Assembly: GCA_016185435.1 (NCBI GenBank)
Contig: JACPNN010000004.1
Location: 1-56,797 of the forward strand
Source of the DNA: Candidatus Aenigmatarchaeota archaeon
GTDB taxonomy: Archaea; Aenigmatarchaeota; Aenigmatarchaeia; QMZP01
Direction of reading: 5' to 3'
Length of the DNA stretch: 56,797 nt
This document shows, piece after piece, positions 1 to 8,058 of the stretch. A program made the position numbers and the translations under genes. The notes beneath the pieces are model-generated. The model was not told the DNA's origin. It made no database searches and saw nothing but the letters and a program-made list of their open reading frames with translations. Position 1 is the first letter of the stretch, and each line of letters starts with the position of its first letter.

Positions 1-222
1 CAGAAGGGGAGGAAGGTGTATAACAGAAGATGGAGAAGATACAGGCAGAGGGGGAGAGGTGAAAGCTTATTCGGTTCTTTGACCATTGGCTTTGGGGACA
101 GATTGGACACGAGGCTGAGGAGAACGACTTATGTAAGGAGCATACTGAGGGTCATCGCTTATCAGGTTAAGATATATCTGAGAGTCAGGCTGGCTGGGAA
201 TGGCTGGTGGGTGAATAATTAG
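1..222 (+). CDS. C-terminal fragment of a probable DDE transposase
   Basis: The frame is open through the left edge and ends at TAG 220-222, so only the last 73 residues are visible. They are very rich in Arg and aromatic residues. A segment reading GESLFGSLTIGFGDRL is followed by TRL, TTY and IAYQVKIYLRV. This resembles the end of IS-type DDE transposases, where a catalytic Glu is followed by an FG-D-R-L type motif and a last helix. No inverted repeat can be recognised because the element's other end is outside the window. The family assignment is inference from motif resemblance; a housekeeping protein tail cannot be excluded. Confidence 0.5.
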   Translation, partial: QKGRKVYNRRWRRYRQRGRGESLFGSLTIGFGDRLDTRLRRTTYVRSILRVIAYQVKIYLRVRLAGNGWWVNN

Positions 223-276
223 ACACGCTCGAGGCGAAAATATTCTTTATTAGCTAAAAAAACCAAATACAGATTG

Positions 277-1752
277 ATGCCTGCTCTCGAATATTCAGTC
301 AGATTCATCATACTCCTTGTCGCTGTAGCCGTCATTGCCGCCATGATGCTGCAATTTTCAACGGTCAGTCTTCCTTCCGCCTCCAAATCCTCCTCAAAAG
401 ACTTTCCGAAGACGGTCCAGAAGGCGAAATTCTCAGAGCAGGAAGTGGCCAAATACATGGCAGACTGCTATTCAGCCCTGTCTTCAGACAAATCCCTTGA
501 AAACGACAAGGTGTGCTATATCCTTGATTCATCGGGCAATTTTGAATATTTGAATGAGGCGCTTATCATGGAAGAAATTAAAAAGGCAGGGCAAGATATC
601 AATGCCGAAATAATCGCAAATTATTCTTATAGGCCCCTGATCATCATTTATGAAAGGCTGAAGAGATTGGTTGTGCTTACCCACAGGCCGAGGGAATGCT
701 ACATCAGCATGGACTGCAAGCAGAGGCCTTTCGAGGACTGCACAAGGAATGTCTGCTACAGAGGCTTCTGCTGGTACAGGGCCCAGTGCCCCTACAGGGG
801 AGAGTGTACAGAAGGCCAAACAGACTATTGCAATTTCTGCCCCCATGGAGCAACTGAAACCAAATGCTCTGATGGAATAGACAATGACTGTGACGGAAGG
901 ATTGACGGCCAGGATAGTGATTGTGGAGGGGGAGGGCAGTGCTCTGAAAGACGGCAGGAATGCACTAATCTGGCATGTTGTGCCGGCCTTGCATGCAAAC
1001 AGGACAGATGGAAGACCCCAAACGGCCCTGCTGACAGATGCTGCCGCAGCGATGAATGCCTGGCAGATGGCGGATGCGTGCCCTCTGGAACGACTGCAAA
1101 TAATCAGACGTGCAGGAATGGGGAGTGGGTGCCAGCCAACGTTTCTTCATGTTCTGATGAACATGGTTTCTGTTATAATAATATATGTTGCTCTGGTCTT
1201 ACCTGCAAAGCAAGTTTGCCTAACCCATATTTTAACACTACCTATATGGTATGCTGCAAACCCAATGAATGCGCCTTTGAGGGCTGTGTCCCTGAAGGGT
1301 ATATATATGGAAACATGTCATGCCATAACGGTGTATGGGGTTATAATGGCACTGCCGTCTGTGCCATCAAGACAAACTTTTGCGGTGGATATACACCTTG
1401 CTGCTCTGGTTTGGCATGTAAGCAGGACACTTTTTACATGATGCCCCAGCCTCCTTTGCTGTGCTGCAGCCCTGGAGAATGTTCGTTGGGACGGGATATT
1501 TATCCAAATGGCACCTTTGTTTCCAACCAATGTTACTCCGACGGCACCATCCTTAATAACCAAACATGCACGAATGGAAGATGGGTGCCTAATACCCAAT
1601 GCCCTGGAAGAAGGGCGCTTTGTGATAACCAAGAATGCTGCAATGGTCTTGTTTGCAGAAGTGAGTTGAGTTCCGCCTGGCCCAAAAGATGCTGCCTGCC
1701 AAATGAGTTCCTATCACATGGTTTATGCCAGCCCAGAGGGACCATTCAATAG
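277..1752 (+). CDS. Secreted or membrane-anchored Cys-rich repeat protein
   Basis: This 491-residue protein begins with one hydrophobic segment (residues about 8-25) acting as signal or anchor. A helical stretch runs to about residue 140, followed by a Cys-rich region. Around residues 198-212 lies a CSDGIDNDCDGRIDG sequence, a calcium-loop-like motif common in archaeal and bacterial secreted proteins. Four repeats follow, each with CC(S/A/N)GL(A/T/V)C, a second CC, a GCVP-like turn and NxxC-xNGxWVP. Many Asn-X-Ser/Thr sequons suit an extracellular glycoprotein. I chose ATG 277 over a TTG one codon upstream. The last repeat stops early, and its missing end is present in another frame just downstream (see findings). 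The function is unknown; disulfide-stabilised surface structure is likely. Confidence 0.7.
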   Translation: MPALEYSVRFIILLVAVAVIAAMMLQFSTVSLPSASKSSSKDFPKTVQKAKFSEQEVAKYMADCYSALSSDKSLENDKVCYILDSSGNFEYLNEALIMEEIKKAGQDINAEIIANYSYRPLIIIYERLKRLVVLTHRPRECYISMDCKQRPFEDCTRNVCYRGFCWYRAQCPYRGECTEGQTDYCNFCPHGATETKCSDGIDNDCDGRIDGQDSDCGGGGQCSERRQECTNLACCAGLACKQDRWKTPNGPADRCCRSDECLADGGCVPSGTTANNQTCRNGEWVPANVSSCSDEHGFCYNNICCSGLTCKASLPNPYFNTTYMVCCKPNECAFEGCVPEGYIYGNMSCHNGVWGYNGTAVCAIKTNFCGGYTPCCSGLACKQDTFYMMPQPPLLCCSPGECSLGRDIYPNGTFVSNQCYSDGTILNNQTCTNGRWVPNTQCPGRRALCDNQECCNGLVCRSELSSAWPKRCCLPNEFLSHGLCQPRGTIQ

Positions 1753-1792
1753 AGGCATGGTCTGTAGGGCAGGACAATGGGTGCGCCATTAA
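1753..1792 (+). other. Out-of-frame continuation of the last Cys-rich repeat
   Basis: In the frame shifted by one base, codons 1742-1792 read PFNRGMVCRAGQWVRH and then stop at TAA. This matches the end of the other repeats of the upstream gene (G-x3-N-x3-C-x2-G-x-WV). Removing one G from the GGG run near 1738-1740 would join the two frames. Confidence 0.6.
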
Positions 1793-1854
1793 ATTTTTTG
1801 TATGCTAACATCAACACTGCAAAAAGGAATCTTACAATCCCCTTTACATTATTC

Positions 1855-2346
1855 TTAGAATCCTTCCAAATTGAGCACCATTTTATCGCCCAATGCTATC
1901 GAATTCTTTTCTGAAAATCCAGCATTTGTCTCCACAACATATTTGGCCTCTCTGACAGACGAGTAAAGCTCGCACTCGAATGTCCTGCAGGGCTGCACGC
2001 TCTTTTTTATATCCACTATCGTCCCTTTCTCGTCTGCGAATATCATGTCGAGAGGTATCAGGGTGCTTTTCATCCAGAAGGTCTGGATGGCAGGATTCGG
2101 GAAAACGAAGAGCATGCCTGAATCTTTATCGAGGCCTGTGCGGTTCATGAGGCCAATCGACCTCTTCAGATATGTATCGGCAACTTCTACCTTGACCTTG
2201 ACGGGGCCTTTCTGGGTGAGGAAAGTCACATAAGAATGCTTGCTGCTGACGGAATAGGAAAGCAGTGTGAGTATGGCTGCAGCGGCTACTGAAAATATTG
2301 CAATAATTATAAGCCAATATCTCGAAAGAAATTTTGTCTTGTCCAT
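1855..2346 (-). CDS. DUF192 family membrane-anchored protein
   Basis: This 163-residue protein has one N-terminal membrane segment (residues about 10-30) followed by a DUF192 domain. The domain shows the family's hallmarks: an early V-x-V-A-DT stretch, the R-x-xGLMNR motif, the GMLFVFPN turn, FWMKST-x-IPLDMIF, a central Q-x-C region and a closing GDKMVLNL strand. DUF192 proteins are small secreted or membrane-bound beta-rich domains of unknown function found in bacteria and archaea. The domain probably lies outside the cell. It sits alone between two unrelated genes, and its stop faces the end of the Cys-rich protein gene. Confidence 0.85.
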   Translation of the reverse strand: MDKTKFLSRYWLIIIAIFSVAAAAILTLLSYSVSSKHSYVTFLTQKGPVKVKVEVADTYLKRSIGLMNRTGLDKDSGMLFVFPNPAIQTFWMKSTLIPLDMIFADEKGTIVDIKKSVQPCRTFECELYSSVREAKYVVETNAGFSEKNSIALGDKMVLNLEGF

Positions 2347-2369
2347 ACAAACTATATTTGGAATGACGG

Positions 2370-4184
2370 CTAATTATCCTTTGGCCTTCCACGCATATTG
2401 CGATAAATGTCCTGAATCCTCGTCTTTGCCGCATTAAACTCATATCCTATCGAAGCGGGTATATCGACAAATTTCATGAAATAGTGTTCAAGCCGAGAAT
2501 CCTTCTTGCCATATAATGGGAAATGCCTTCCGACATTGGAAGCCACTGAACGGGCCAGATAAGTAGACAGTTCTGGATTTCTGAAATACATCTGAACAGG
2601 ATAGGCTCCAGAACCACCACCAAATGGAGACATCCCTACAAGAAGAGATGACCAATACGGAATATCCTTTTTTCTGTTCTTGACCATCCTGGATACCGTA
2701 TATATAGTTCTAAAAACTGGGGATATTGCAAGAGGAAGCAAAGCCTCAGGCGCGTCTAACTTGACCGCCACTCCTGCCCAAATAGCCTTTCCTACAATAG
2801 GAGGGTCAAAAAGCTTCACCCTAATGTGAGTGTAGAATCCTCTTATATACTCCTTTGCAACATCATTTTCCATATAACCATTGAGCCTTTCAACATCATC
2901 CAAACTGAGTCTACCATCCTTATAATCTCGGTCTGTTTCAGCATGGAGATAGCCCCTTGCAAGTTCCAGCTGGTAATCCTCGTCGGTCAGCAGCCTCCAC
3001 GCTGTTGATATTGCTTGTTTTGTGAATCCAAAATCTGTGAAAAATCTGTAGACGCCAGATGACCTGAACCTCTTAACAAGATGAAGCATATCGGCATGAA
3101 GGGAATTCGCTATCGAGGCCCCAAGATGCCGATAAAATAAGAGGTTCGAATCTTCAAGCCTTGAAGCCTCCTCATCCGATATTTTGCCTTTTCTTTTCCA
3201 GTGTTCTACGATTCCCTGTTTCGCAGAATGCCTCAATTCAGGATCAGTCGCAAGATGATAGTGATTCCTGAGCAGCGCAAACTCCCTTTTCTTCCATCTT
3301 TTCGTATGATATTCCAGCTTTTCAATGTATTTGTCTGTTTCTTCCAAGCGCTCTGTTCCCAATTTTTCTGCCAATTGGCTTCTTCTTGCATTCACATATG
3401 AGGATAGTATATCAAAATCCACATCATCGAATAATAACAGAATCTCTTTTCCTATGCCATGCCTAACGTATCTTGGAACGGCAGGATACGGAATTCCGTA
3501 TTTTGCGTTGATTTGTATTGGCTGGGAAAATATGCCGGATTCGGTATCCACCAAAATCCAGTCTCCGTCTGAATTCTTGATGAAATTGCTTGCCGGCACA
3601 TAAACTCTCTTCTCCACCTGCCATTCTGAGCCGATTAGCCCGGCCTCATGAAATCTGTTTTGCACCTCTTCCATAAACCTGACGACTCCGTCCATTTCCC
3701 AAGAAGGGGATTCAGGCGGCCCAGGTTGCGCCTCATTTCCAGATTGATATAAGCGATGTATGGTGCTTTGAACAAAATGCCTTATCAGCCGATAGTTCAC
3801 ATCCCCTGGTTTCGGGCCATTGCCTTCTATATACTCTGTCCCCAGAATATTGCACTTGTTCTCATCATCCCAGCGGGTGTAATGCGCATCTGCAACAAGT
3901 GGTTTGTCAAACCACATTTCAGTAAGATTCACCAGTATTTTCCTCCTGAATAGAGCAGAACGAACAGCATCGAAATCCGTTTCGTAGCCAGGCCCTTGAA
4001 ATGCGAGCTCATACACCCTGTTCTGCTTGAAATGCTTCTCGGCATATTTTGCTCCTGAATCTTTGTCCCTTACCAAATGCACACCAGCAGCTCTGCCATC
4101 CCCAAGCTTGTTTATATGCTCGATTTCTATTATTTTTCTGCTCTCATCCGGAAGCAGTATTTTGGCTTTTGTGCAGTGTTGCAT
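2370..4184 (-). CDS. Large protein with kinase-like N-terminus, unknown function
   Basis: This protein has 604 residues from ATG 4184. I preferred that ATG to a TTG at 4205 because a TATA box (4206-4214, minus) lies about 22 bp upstream. Near residues 25-50 the sequence GDGRAAGVHLVRDKDSG followed by AEKHF looks like a glycine loop and catalytic Lys of a protein-kinase fold. A later GDWILVDTESG could be the metal-binding (DFG-like) segment. The middle is helical and charged. Near the C-terminus, about residues 475-545 contain two hydrophobic stretches around a GGGSGAYPVQMYF motif, suggesting membrane association. I do not recognise the family. The kinase-like reading rests on weak motifs, so treat it as a hypothesis. 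Confidence 0.6.
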   Translation of the reverse strand: MQHCTKAKILLPDESRKIIEIEHINKLGDGRAAGVHLVRDKDSGAKYAEKHFKQNRVYELAFQGPGYETDFDAVRSALFRRKILVNLTEMWFDKPLVADAHYTRWDDENKCNILGTEYIEGNGPKPGDVNYRLIRHFVQSTIHRLYQSGNEAQPGPPESPSWEMDGVVRFMEEVQNRFHEAGLIGSEWQVEKRVYVPASNFIKNSDGDWILVDTESGIFSQPIQINAKYGIPYPAVPRYVRHGIGKEILLLFDDVDFDILSSYVNARRSQLAEKLGTERLEETDKYIEKLEYHTKRWKKREFALLRNHYHLATDPELRHSAKQGIVEHWKRKGKISDEEASRLEDSNLLFYRHLGASIANSLHADMLHLVKRFRSSGVYRFFTDFGFTKQAISTAWRLLTDEDYQLELARGYLHAETDRDYKDGRLSLDDVERLNGYMENDVAKEYIRGFYTHIRVKLFDPPIVGKAIWAGVAVKLDAPEALLPLAISPVFRTIYTVSRMVKNRKKDIPYWSSLLVGMSPFGGGSGAYPVQMYFRNPELSTYLARSVASNVGRHFPLYGKKDSRLEHYFMKFVDIPASIGYEFNAAKTRIQDIYRNMRGRPKDN

Positions 4185-4205
4185 ACTGATTGTACTTAGC
4201 ACCAA

Positions 4206-4214
4206 GTTTTATAG
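4206..4214 (-). promoter_or_regulatory. TATA box of the kinase-like gene
   Basis: On the minus strand the sequence reads CTATAAAAC, about 22 bp before ATG 4184. This implies a leaderless or nearly leaderless transcript and supports that start. Confidence 0.5.
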
Positions 4215-4311
4215 GCGCTTGCCATATCAACCGAAGCTGGATAACTCGAGGTGTCCAAGCTTCAATTTCGAGGCTGACTCTCAAATAGCCTACAATCAGC
4301 CACCGGATCAT

Positions 4312-4321
4312 TTCATAAATA
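4312..4321 (+). promoter_or_regulatory. TATA box of tRNA-Arg
   Basis: TTCATAAATA lies about 20-29 bp before tRNA position 1 at 4341, the usual archaeal spacing. Confidence 0.45.
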
Positions 4322-4362
4322 CAAAGGCCAAATATTCAATAGGCCCGTAGTTCAGCTGGATA

Positions 4363-4475
4363 GGCTTTTCTTCCAAAGAAAAGCCCATACGGCAAAAGAA
4401 GGAATTACAAATACTGAACAGGAAAATCCTTCTTTTCCGGTGGCGCTTTTCGCTATGAAAGAAAAGAGCCAGAGA
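4363..4475 (+). other. D-loop intron of tRNA-Arg (113 nt)
   Basis: The insertion lies in the D-loop. Exon bases CTGG pair with CCAG near the intron's 3' end, leaving three-base bulges ATA and AGA. This fits a bulge-helix-bulge site with cleavage AT^A and AG^A, and shifting the borders by one base gives the same mature tRNA. The first 51 nt are nearly identical to a block inside the tRNA-Asp T-loop intron. The module contains the hairpin GGCTTTTCTT/AAGAAAAGCC and then an AAAAGAAGGAATTAC strand that can pair with a later TCCTTCTTTT. Confidence 0.8.
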
Positions 4476-4513
4476 GAATGCCTGCTTGCGGAGCAGGAGG
4501 TCGTGGGTTCGAC

Positions 4514-4633
4514 TCTACCCTTCTTTTCCAAAAAGAAGGGTAATAGGAGACAGAAGCATATCAGCGGATATGCTTCATATCCAAACGTATCCAAGAAAAG
4601 GAATTACAACTATTGAGCGTGAAATGGCGAGAC
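4514..4633 (+). other. T-loop intron of tRNA-Arg (120 nt)
   Basis: This insertion lies between tRNA positions 59 and 60. GACTC occurs on both sides of it. TTCG (54-57) can pair with CGAG at the intron's 3' end with one T-G pair, leaving AC^T bulges on both sides. Inside are the hairpin ACCCTTCTT/AAGAAGGGT, a second hairpin GAAGCATATC/GATATGCTTC, and the shared AAGAAAAGGAATTAC strand. Confidence 0.8.
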
Positions 4634-4721
4634 TCCCACCGGGCCTGTTTCCATTCTTTCAGCGACAGCATGCTGGAAAAGCATATTACGAATTTATATC
4701 ATCAACTTCAAACATAAGCAT

Positions 4722-5756
4722 ATGGTGTCGCTAAACTTCCCTGTCCAGAACGAGTACCTTCAGGCTCTGCTGATCCTTCTGACTGCTGCTGTGCTTGCCT
4801 ATATCCTGCAGTTCATCCTGAAAAACTATGCGAAGAGGCTGGCTGAAAAGACAAAGACCGACATAGATGACATCATACTGGAAACTGCCACAATGCCTGT
4901 TTATTTCCTCATCCTCTTTGCCGGCCTTTACTTTTCCGTCAAGTCCCTGTCGGCTCACATCCCTTATGCTGCCCTGATTGACGGGATATTCTTCATAGCC
5001 ATGGCCTTGGTAGCTGCTTTCCTTGTCTCAAAGGGTTTAGGGGCTGTGATAAGCAGATGGCTACATGTGAGGAAGAGGTATGAGAAGACGCCGAGGCTCA
5101 TCAGCAAAATGGCTGCCGCAGCGGTTTATCTGATAGCCTTTCTGATAGTCCTGAGCCATTTCGACATTGAGATAACGCCCATGATCGCTGCCCTTGGCCT
5201 CGGAGGCCTTGCAGTCGGCCTGGCCCTCAAGGACACCCTTTCCAACTTCTTCGCCGGCCTTCACCTGATTTCTGACAGGCCCATCAACCTCGGCGACTTC
5301 ATAGAGATGGAAGGGGGCATTTCAGGCCATGTCGAGGACATAGGCTGGAGATCCACAAGGATGAGGACCCTGCAGAACAACATAGTGATTGTGCCGAATT
5401 CAAGGCTTGCCGAAAGCATAATCACAAACTATTCCATGCAGGAGCCTGAGACAGCGGCAGTTGTCCAGTGCGGCGTGGCTTATGATTCTGACCTGAAAAA
5501 GGTTGAGGAAATCACAGCAGAAGTCGCCCTGAAGGTCCAGAAGACTGTTCAGGGGGCTGTGAAGTCCTTCAGGCCGCAGGTAAGGTTCCATGCATTCGGC
5601 GACTCGAACATACTCTTTTCAGTCGGCCTGAGGGCTGAAAAATATGAAGACAAAGGCCTGCTCATACACGAATTCATGAAGGCGTTGAAGAAGAGGTACG
5701 ACAGGGAAGGCATAGAGATATCGTGGCCTGTGAGGAAGATTTATCAGGCCAAATGA
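4722..5756 (+). CDS. mscS: MscS-family small-conductance mechanosensitive channel
   Basis: This 344-residue membrane channel opens under membrane tension to release solutes during hypo-osmotic shock. Four or five hydrophobic segments fill residues 10-175. The pore-lining helix is visible as ALGLGGLAVGLALKDTLSNF, and the beta-domain signature G-D-F-I-x(3)-GGISGHVEDIGWRSTRMRT and VPNSRL follow. The cytoplasmic alpha/beta region completes the protein. The length suits a compact MscS with a few extra N-terminal helices. It stands alone, just downstream of tRNA-Arg. Confidence 0.93.
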   Translation: MVSLNFPVQNEYLQALLILLTAAVLAYILQFILKNYAKRLAEKTKTDIDDIILETATMPVYFLILFAGLYFSVKSLSAHIPYAALIDGIFFIAMALVAAFLVSKGLGAVISRWLHVRKRYEKTPRLISKMAAAAVYLIAFLIVLSHFDIEITPMIAALGLGGLAVGLALKDTLSNFFAGLHLISDRPINLGDFIEMEGGISGHVEDIGWRSTRMRTLQNNIVIVPNSRLAESIITNYSMQEPETAAVVQCGVAYDSDLKKVEEITAEVALKVQKTVQGAVKSFRPQVRFHAFGDSNILFSVGLRAEKYEDKGLLIHEFMKALKKRYDREGIEISWPVRKIYQAK

Positions 5757-5833
5757 GCTGCAATAGCTGAAATGTTTCTTGCGGGGAGATTGAGCTTCTT
5801 TAAGGTTTAAATTTCTGATGATGACTATATCCT

Positions 5834-6049
5834 ATGCCAAAAATCGAGATACAATATATCCGCGGACCAAAGACAGACATTATCAGAATTGCGACAGGCG
5901 TGGAAACTTACTATATGGATGCGAATAATGCCGTGAATTACGTCAGGCGGATTCATACTTTCATGCCACTGACATTAAATGACATCCATTTCGGCGATTC
6001 AGTGCCGGGAGAATATAGAAACAGGGTGCTGAAGGAATTGAACCTTTGA
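5834..6049 (+). CDS. Small hypothetical protein (71 aa)
   Basis: This short acidic/basic mixed protein has no membrane segment and no recognised motif. A TTTAAATTT stretch near 5805-5815 could be its TATA element, with ATG 5834 about 20-25 bp downstream. Its stop lies 14 bp from the end of convergent rfcL. Codon use resembles neighbouring genes. I do not recognise the family. Confidence 0.5.
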   Translation: MPKIEIQYIRGPKTDIIRIATGVETYYMDANNAVNYVRRIHTFMPLTLNDIHFGDSVPGEYRNRVLKELNL

Positions 6050-6063
6050 CTTTGTTTTCGCAA

Positions 6064-7206
6064 TTATTCTCCCAACATCTTCTCCGTATCTTTCCCGTAA
6101 ATGGCCTTCAAATAAGGCAGATAATCCCTCTTCGCAATCTTCCTTGAACAGTGGCACATGCCGCCTATCCTTGCTGCAATCGCCTCCCTCTCTTCTCTAG
6201 CGGCTTTGCTCCTGGCCATCATTATCAGCCTCTGGGGAGGCTGGTACATGACGAAGCCGTGCTTATCATGCCTCTTTGCGAGGCCGATAAAGGACAGCAT
6301 GTCCAGCATGTACAACCTGAAACGGTAGTTCTGCTGTTTTATTATCCTCCCTCTGAAGACATCGGCCCTCGATAAAATTTCATATGCCCTCTCTATATCT
6401 TCCTTGTCGAATTCGAGGGGAATATTGTTCCCTATCCACAGCAGTATCTCTTCAGGATCTTTATCAGAGCTGTCGAAGGCCCTTTTTGAAACGACGATGC
6501 TTTTTGATTTGAATATTGATGAAAGCGTCTCGAATATGCTGCTCAACCTCTCCCTGTATCCCAATATTTCAAGGTCCTTCTCAGAAAAAACCCTTTTGCC
6601 TGAGCAGCAGCTCTGGAGGTCGGTTATGGCCGTCCTCATGTCGCCCGAGCTCCACCTTGCCAGGTATTGTATGGCATTGCCCTCAAACTCTATGCCCTCC
6701 TTCCTGCATATCTCCTTCAGCCTTTTTTCTATTGACGGGGATGGTATTTTACTCATTTTGACAGGCCTGCAATGCTGCCTGATGGTCTTCAGCTTCGGGG
6801 AATAGGGATCATTGGATATTAATATGACAGGCCATTTGGAAGCCTTGATGAGCTCGGCTATGGCCCCTGCAGCCCCCCTGTCCTGCTGGCCTGAGATGCC
6901 CTCTATTTCATCTACCAGAATTATCCTTCCCTTTTGGAACAGGCCTGCTGACAAGGCAGATTGCTTGAAATTTTCTATGTCTTCTTTTCCCCTTTTCTCA
7001 CTTGCATCCAAAGATATGAGGTCATAATTCCTTTCTTTGGCTATAAGCTCCAAAAGCAGTGTTTTCCCTGTTCCTGTCGGGCCGGACAGAAGCAAGGCCT
7101 TTCCGGGAGTGAAATTATTCAGAAAATCAAGGACTTCTGCTACAGCCTTTGGATTTCCAGCGAACTCTTTCAAGCTGGCAGGCCTGTGCCTGTCTGTCCA
7201 GAGCAT
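6064..7206 (-). CDS. rfcL: Replication factor C large subunit
   Basis: This 380-residue AAA+ ATPase is the large subunit of the archaeal clamp loader, which opens PCNA and places it on primed DNA. The N-terminus shows the WTDRHRPASL-EFAGN RFC box. Walker A is GPTGTGKT (42-49), Walker B is ILVDEIEG (96-103), and the sensor 1 motif is ISNDPYSP. An SSGDMRTAITDLQ sensor 2 region and a helical collar domain follow. The protein is short for RfcL because it lacks the long charged tail with the PCNA-binding peptide seen in many archaea. The small subunit is not in this window. Confidence 0.92.
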   Translation of the reverse strand: MLWTDRHRPASLKEFAGNPKAVAEVLDFLNNFTPGKALLLSGPTGTGKTLLLELIAKERNYDLISLDASEKRGKEDIENFKQSALSAGLFQKGRIILVDEIEGISGQQDRGAAGAIAELIKASKWPVILISNDPYSPKLKTIRQHCRPVKMSKIPSPSIEKRLKEICRKEGIEFEGNAIQYLARWSSGDMRTAITDLQSCCSGKRVFSEKDLEILGYRERLSSIFETLSSIFKSKSIVVSKRAFDSSDKDPEEILLWIGNNIPLEFDKEDIERAYEILSRADVFRGRIIKQQNYRFRLYMLDMLSFIGLAKRHDKHGFVMYQPPQRLIMMARSKAAREEREAIAARIGGMCHCSRKIAKRDYLPYLKAIYGKDTEKMLGE

Positions 7207-7264
7207 GATGAGAGTATGGGATCTAGGCTTAAAAAACTCGCAAATCCCAGCCGGGACATGCAGG

Positions 7265-7819
7265 CTACCTCACAGCCACCTTCTCCAGTATGTCCGCTTT
7301 TGTGACTATGCCCAGAAGCCTGCCGCCCTTTGAAACGAGAACTATAGGAAAATACCTCAGAAGGAAGGCCACCACATCTATCCCGCTCTCAGGGGAGATT
7401 ATCGGCGGGCAGTCCTCCATCACCTCCTCGGCCCTCATCTCTTCAGCCTTTCCTCCTTCGGCTATCCTCTCCAGTATTGCCGTCTCTGTCACTATCCCTA
7501 TCGGCTTGGAGTTATGTATCACAGGCAGCTGGCTTATGCCGTGCTCCTTCATTTCCCTTATGACTGAAAGGAGGCTGTCGCCTGCTGCGCAGCCTATGAT
7601 GGATGTGTTCATAACGTCTTTCGCTTTCAGGCCTTCCCCTTTGGAGAGCCTTTCAAGGGACTTGAATATCTGGACGGTCTTCGCATATGTGGGGTTTATC
7701 CGCTCTGACTCTATCTTGGCCAGCAGGCTCTGGCTTACCCCTGATAATCTGGCCAGTTCAGACTGGGTCATGCCTATCCTTTTTCTCATTCTCTTTATCT
7801 CCGCAAGGCTGGGGAACAT
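7265..7819 (-). CDS. XRE-type HTH plus CBS-pair regulator
   Basis: The protein has 184 residues. Residues 1-55 form a Cro/C1-type helix-turn-helix, visible in MTQSELARLSGVSQSLLAKIE. Residues 65-184 form two CBS motifs, with the signature strands (M)NTSIIGCAAGDSL, QLPVIHNSKPIGIVTE, and GGRLLGIVTKADILEKV. CBS pairs bind adenine nucleotides, so the protein probably couples DNA binding to nucleotide state. This HTH-CBS arrangement is common in archaea. It follows rfcL on the same strand with about 60 bp between them, and its target is unknown. Confidence 0.88.
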   Translation of the reverse strand: MFPSLAEIKRMRKRIGMTQSELARLSGVSQSLLAKIESERINPTYAKTVQIFKSLERLSKGEGLKAKDVMNTSIIGCAAGDSLLSVIREMKEHGISQLPVIHNSKPIGIVTETAILERIAEGGKAEEMRAEEVMEDCPPIISPESGIDVVAFLLRYFPIVLVSKGGRLLGIVTKADILEKVAVR

Positions 7820-7900
7820 AGGATGTGAATAGCTAATTTAATAATATTTATTCCTTCTTTTTATTCTTTTTGGAATCTTCCTGCCTGTGATGTATGAGAG

Positions 7901-7993
7901 TGCCGCCGAGCAGGGATGGATTTTATATTCCCGAAAGCGAATATCATCCAAAGTGGGGGAGGTCTTGCAGGGACGAGGTGCCTGAAAACGGCA
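7901..7993. other. Structured intergenic segment, possible ncRNA
   Basis: The stretch is closed by TGCCG (7901-7905) and CGGCA (7989-7993). Inside is GGATG/CATCC with ATATTC/GAATAT stacked behind an asymmetric bulge and an eight-base loop. The AT-rich element at 8002-8015 reads as a TATA box in both directions, and on the minus strand it sits at the right distance to transcribe this segment. I recognise no known RNA family. Confidence 0.25.
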
Positions 7994-8001
7994 TTTCAAT
8001 C

Positions 8002-8015
8002 AGTATATATTTAAG
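8002..8015 (+). promoter_or_regulatory. TATA box of the giant surface protein gene
   Basis: AGTATATATTTAAG lies about 44 bp before ATG 8059. The sequence is nearly symmetrical and could also drive minus-strand transcription. Confidence 0.45.
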
Positions 8016-8058
8016 TTAGTAACGATTTATTATTTATCTAATAAGACAAACTTATTAT

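Larger units (their letters stand above)
4341..4647 (+). tRNA. tRNA-Arg(GCG) with D-loop and T-loop introns
   Basis: The exons are 4341-4362, 4476-4513 and 4634-4647. Joined, they give a standard 74-nt tRNA. The acceptor AGGCCCG pairs with CGGGCCT and the discriminator is G. The D-stem is GTTC/GAAT. The anticodon stem CCTGC/GCAGG closes the loop TTGCGGA, with anticodon GCG at 4488-4490. The variable loop is AGGTC, and the T-stem GTGGG/CCCAC closes the loop TTCGACT. There is no anticodon-loop intron. Two noncanonical insertions interrupt the gene, one between positions 21 and 22 and one between 59 and 60. CCA is not encoded. A conventional tRNA search could miss this gene because both the D- and T-arms are split. 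Confidence 0.88.

Noticed and set aside
4363-4633. Group I, hammerhead or other self-cleaving ribozyme in the tRNA introns
   Set aside because: No CTGATGA/GAAA hammerhead core or group I P7/guanosine site was found; the BHB pairing explains splicing by protein.
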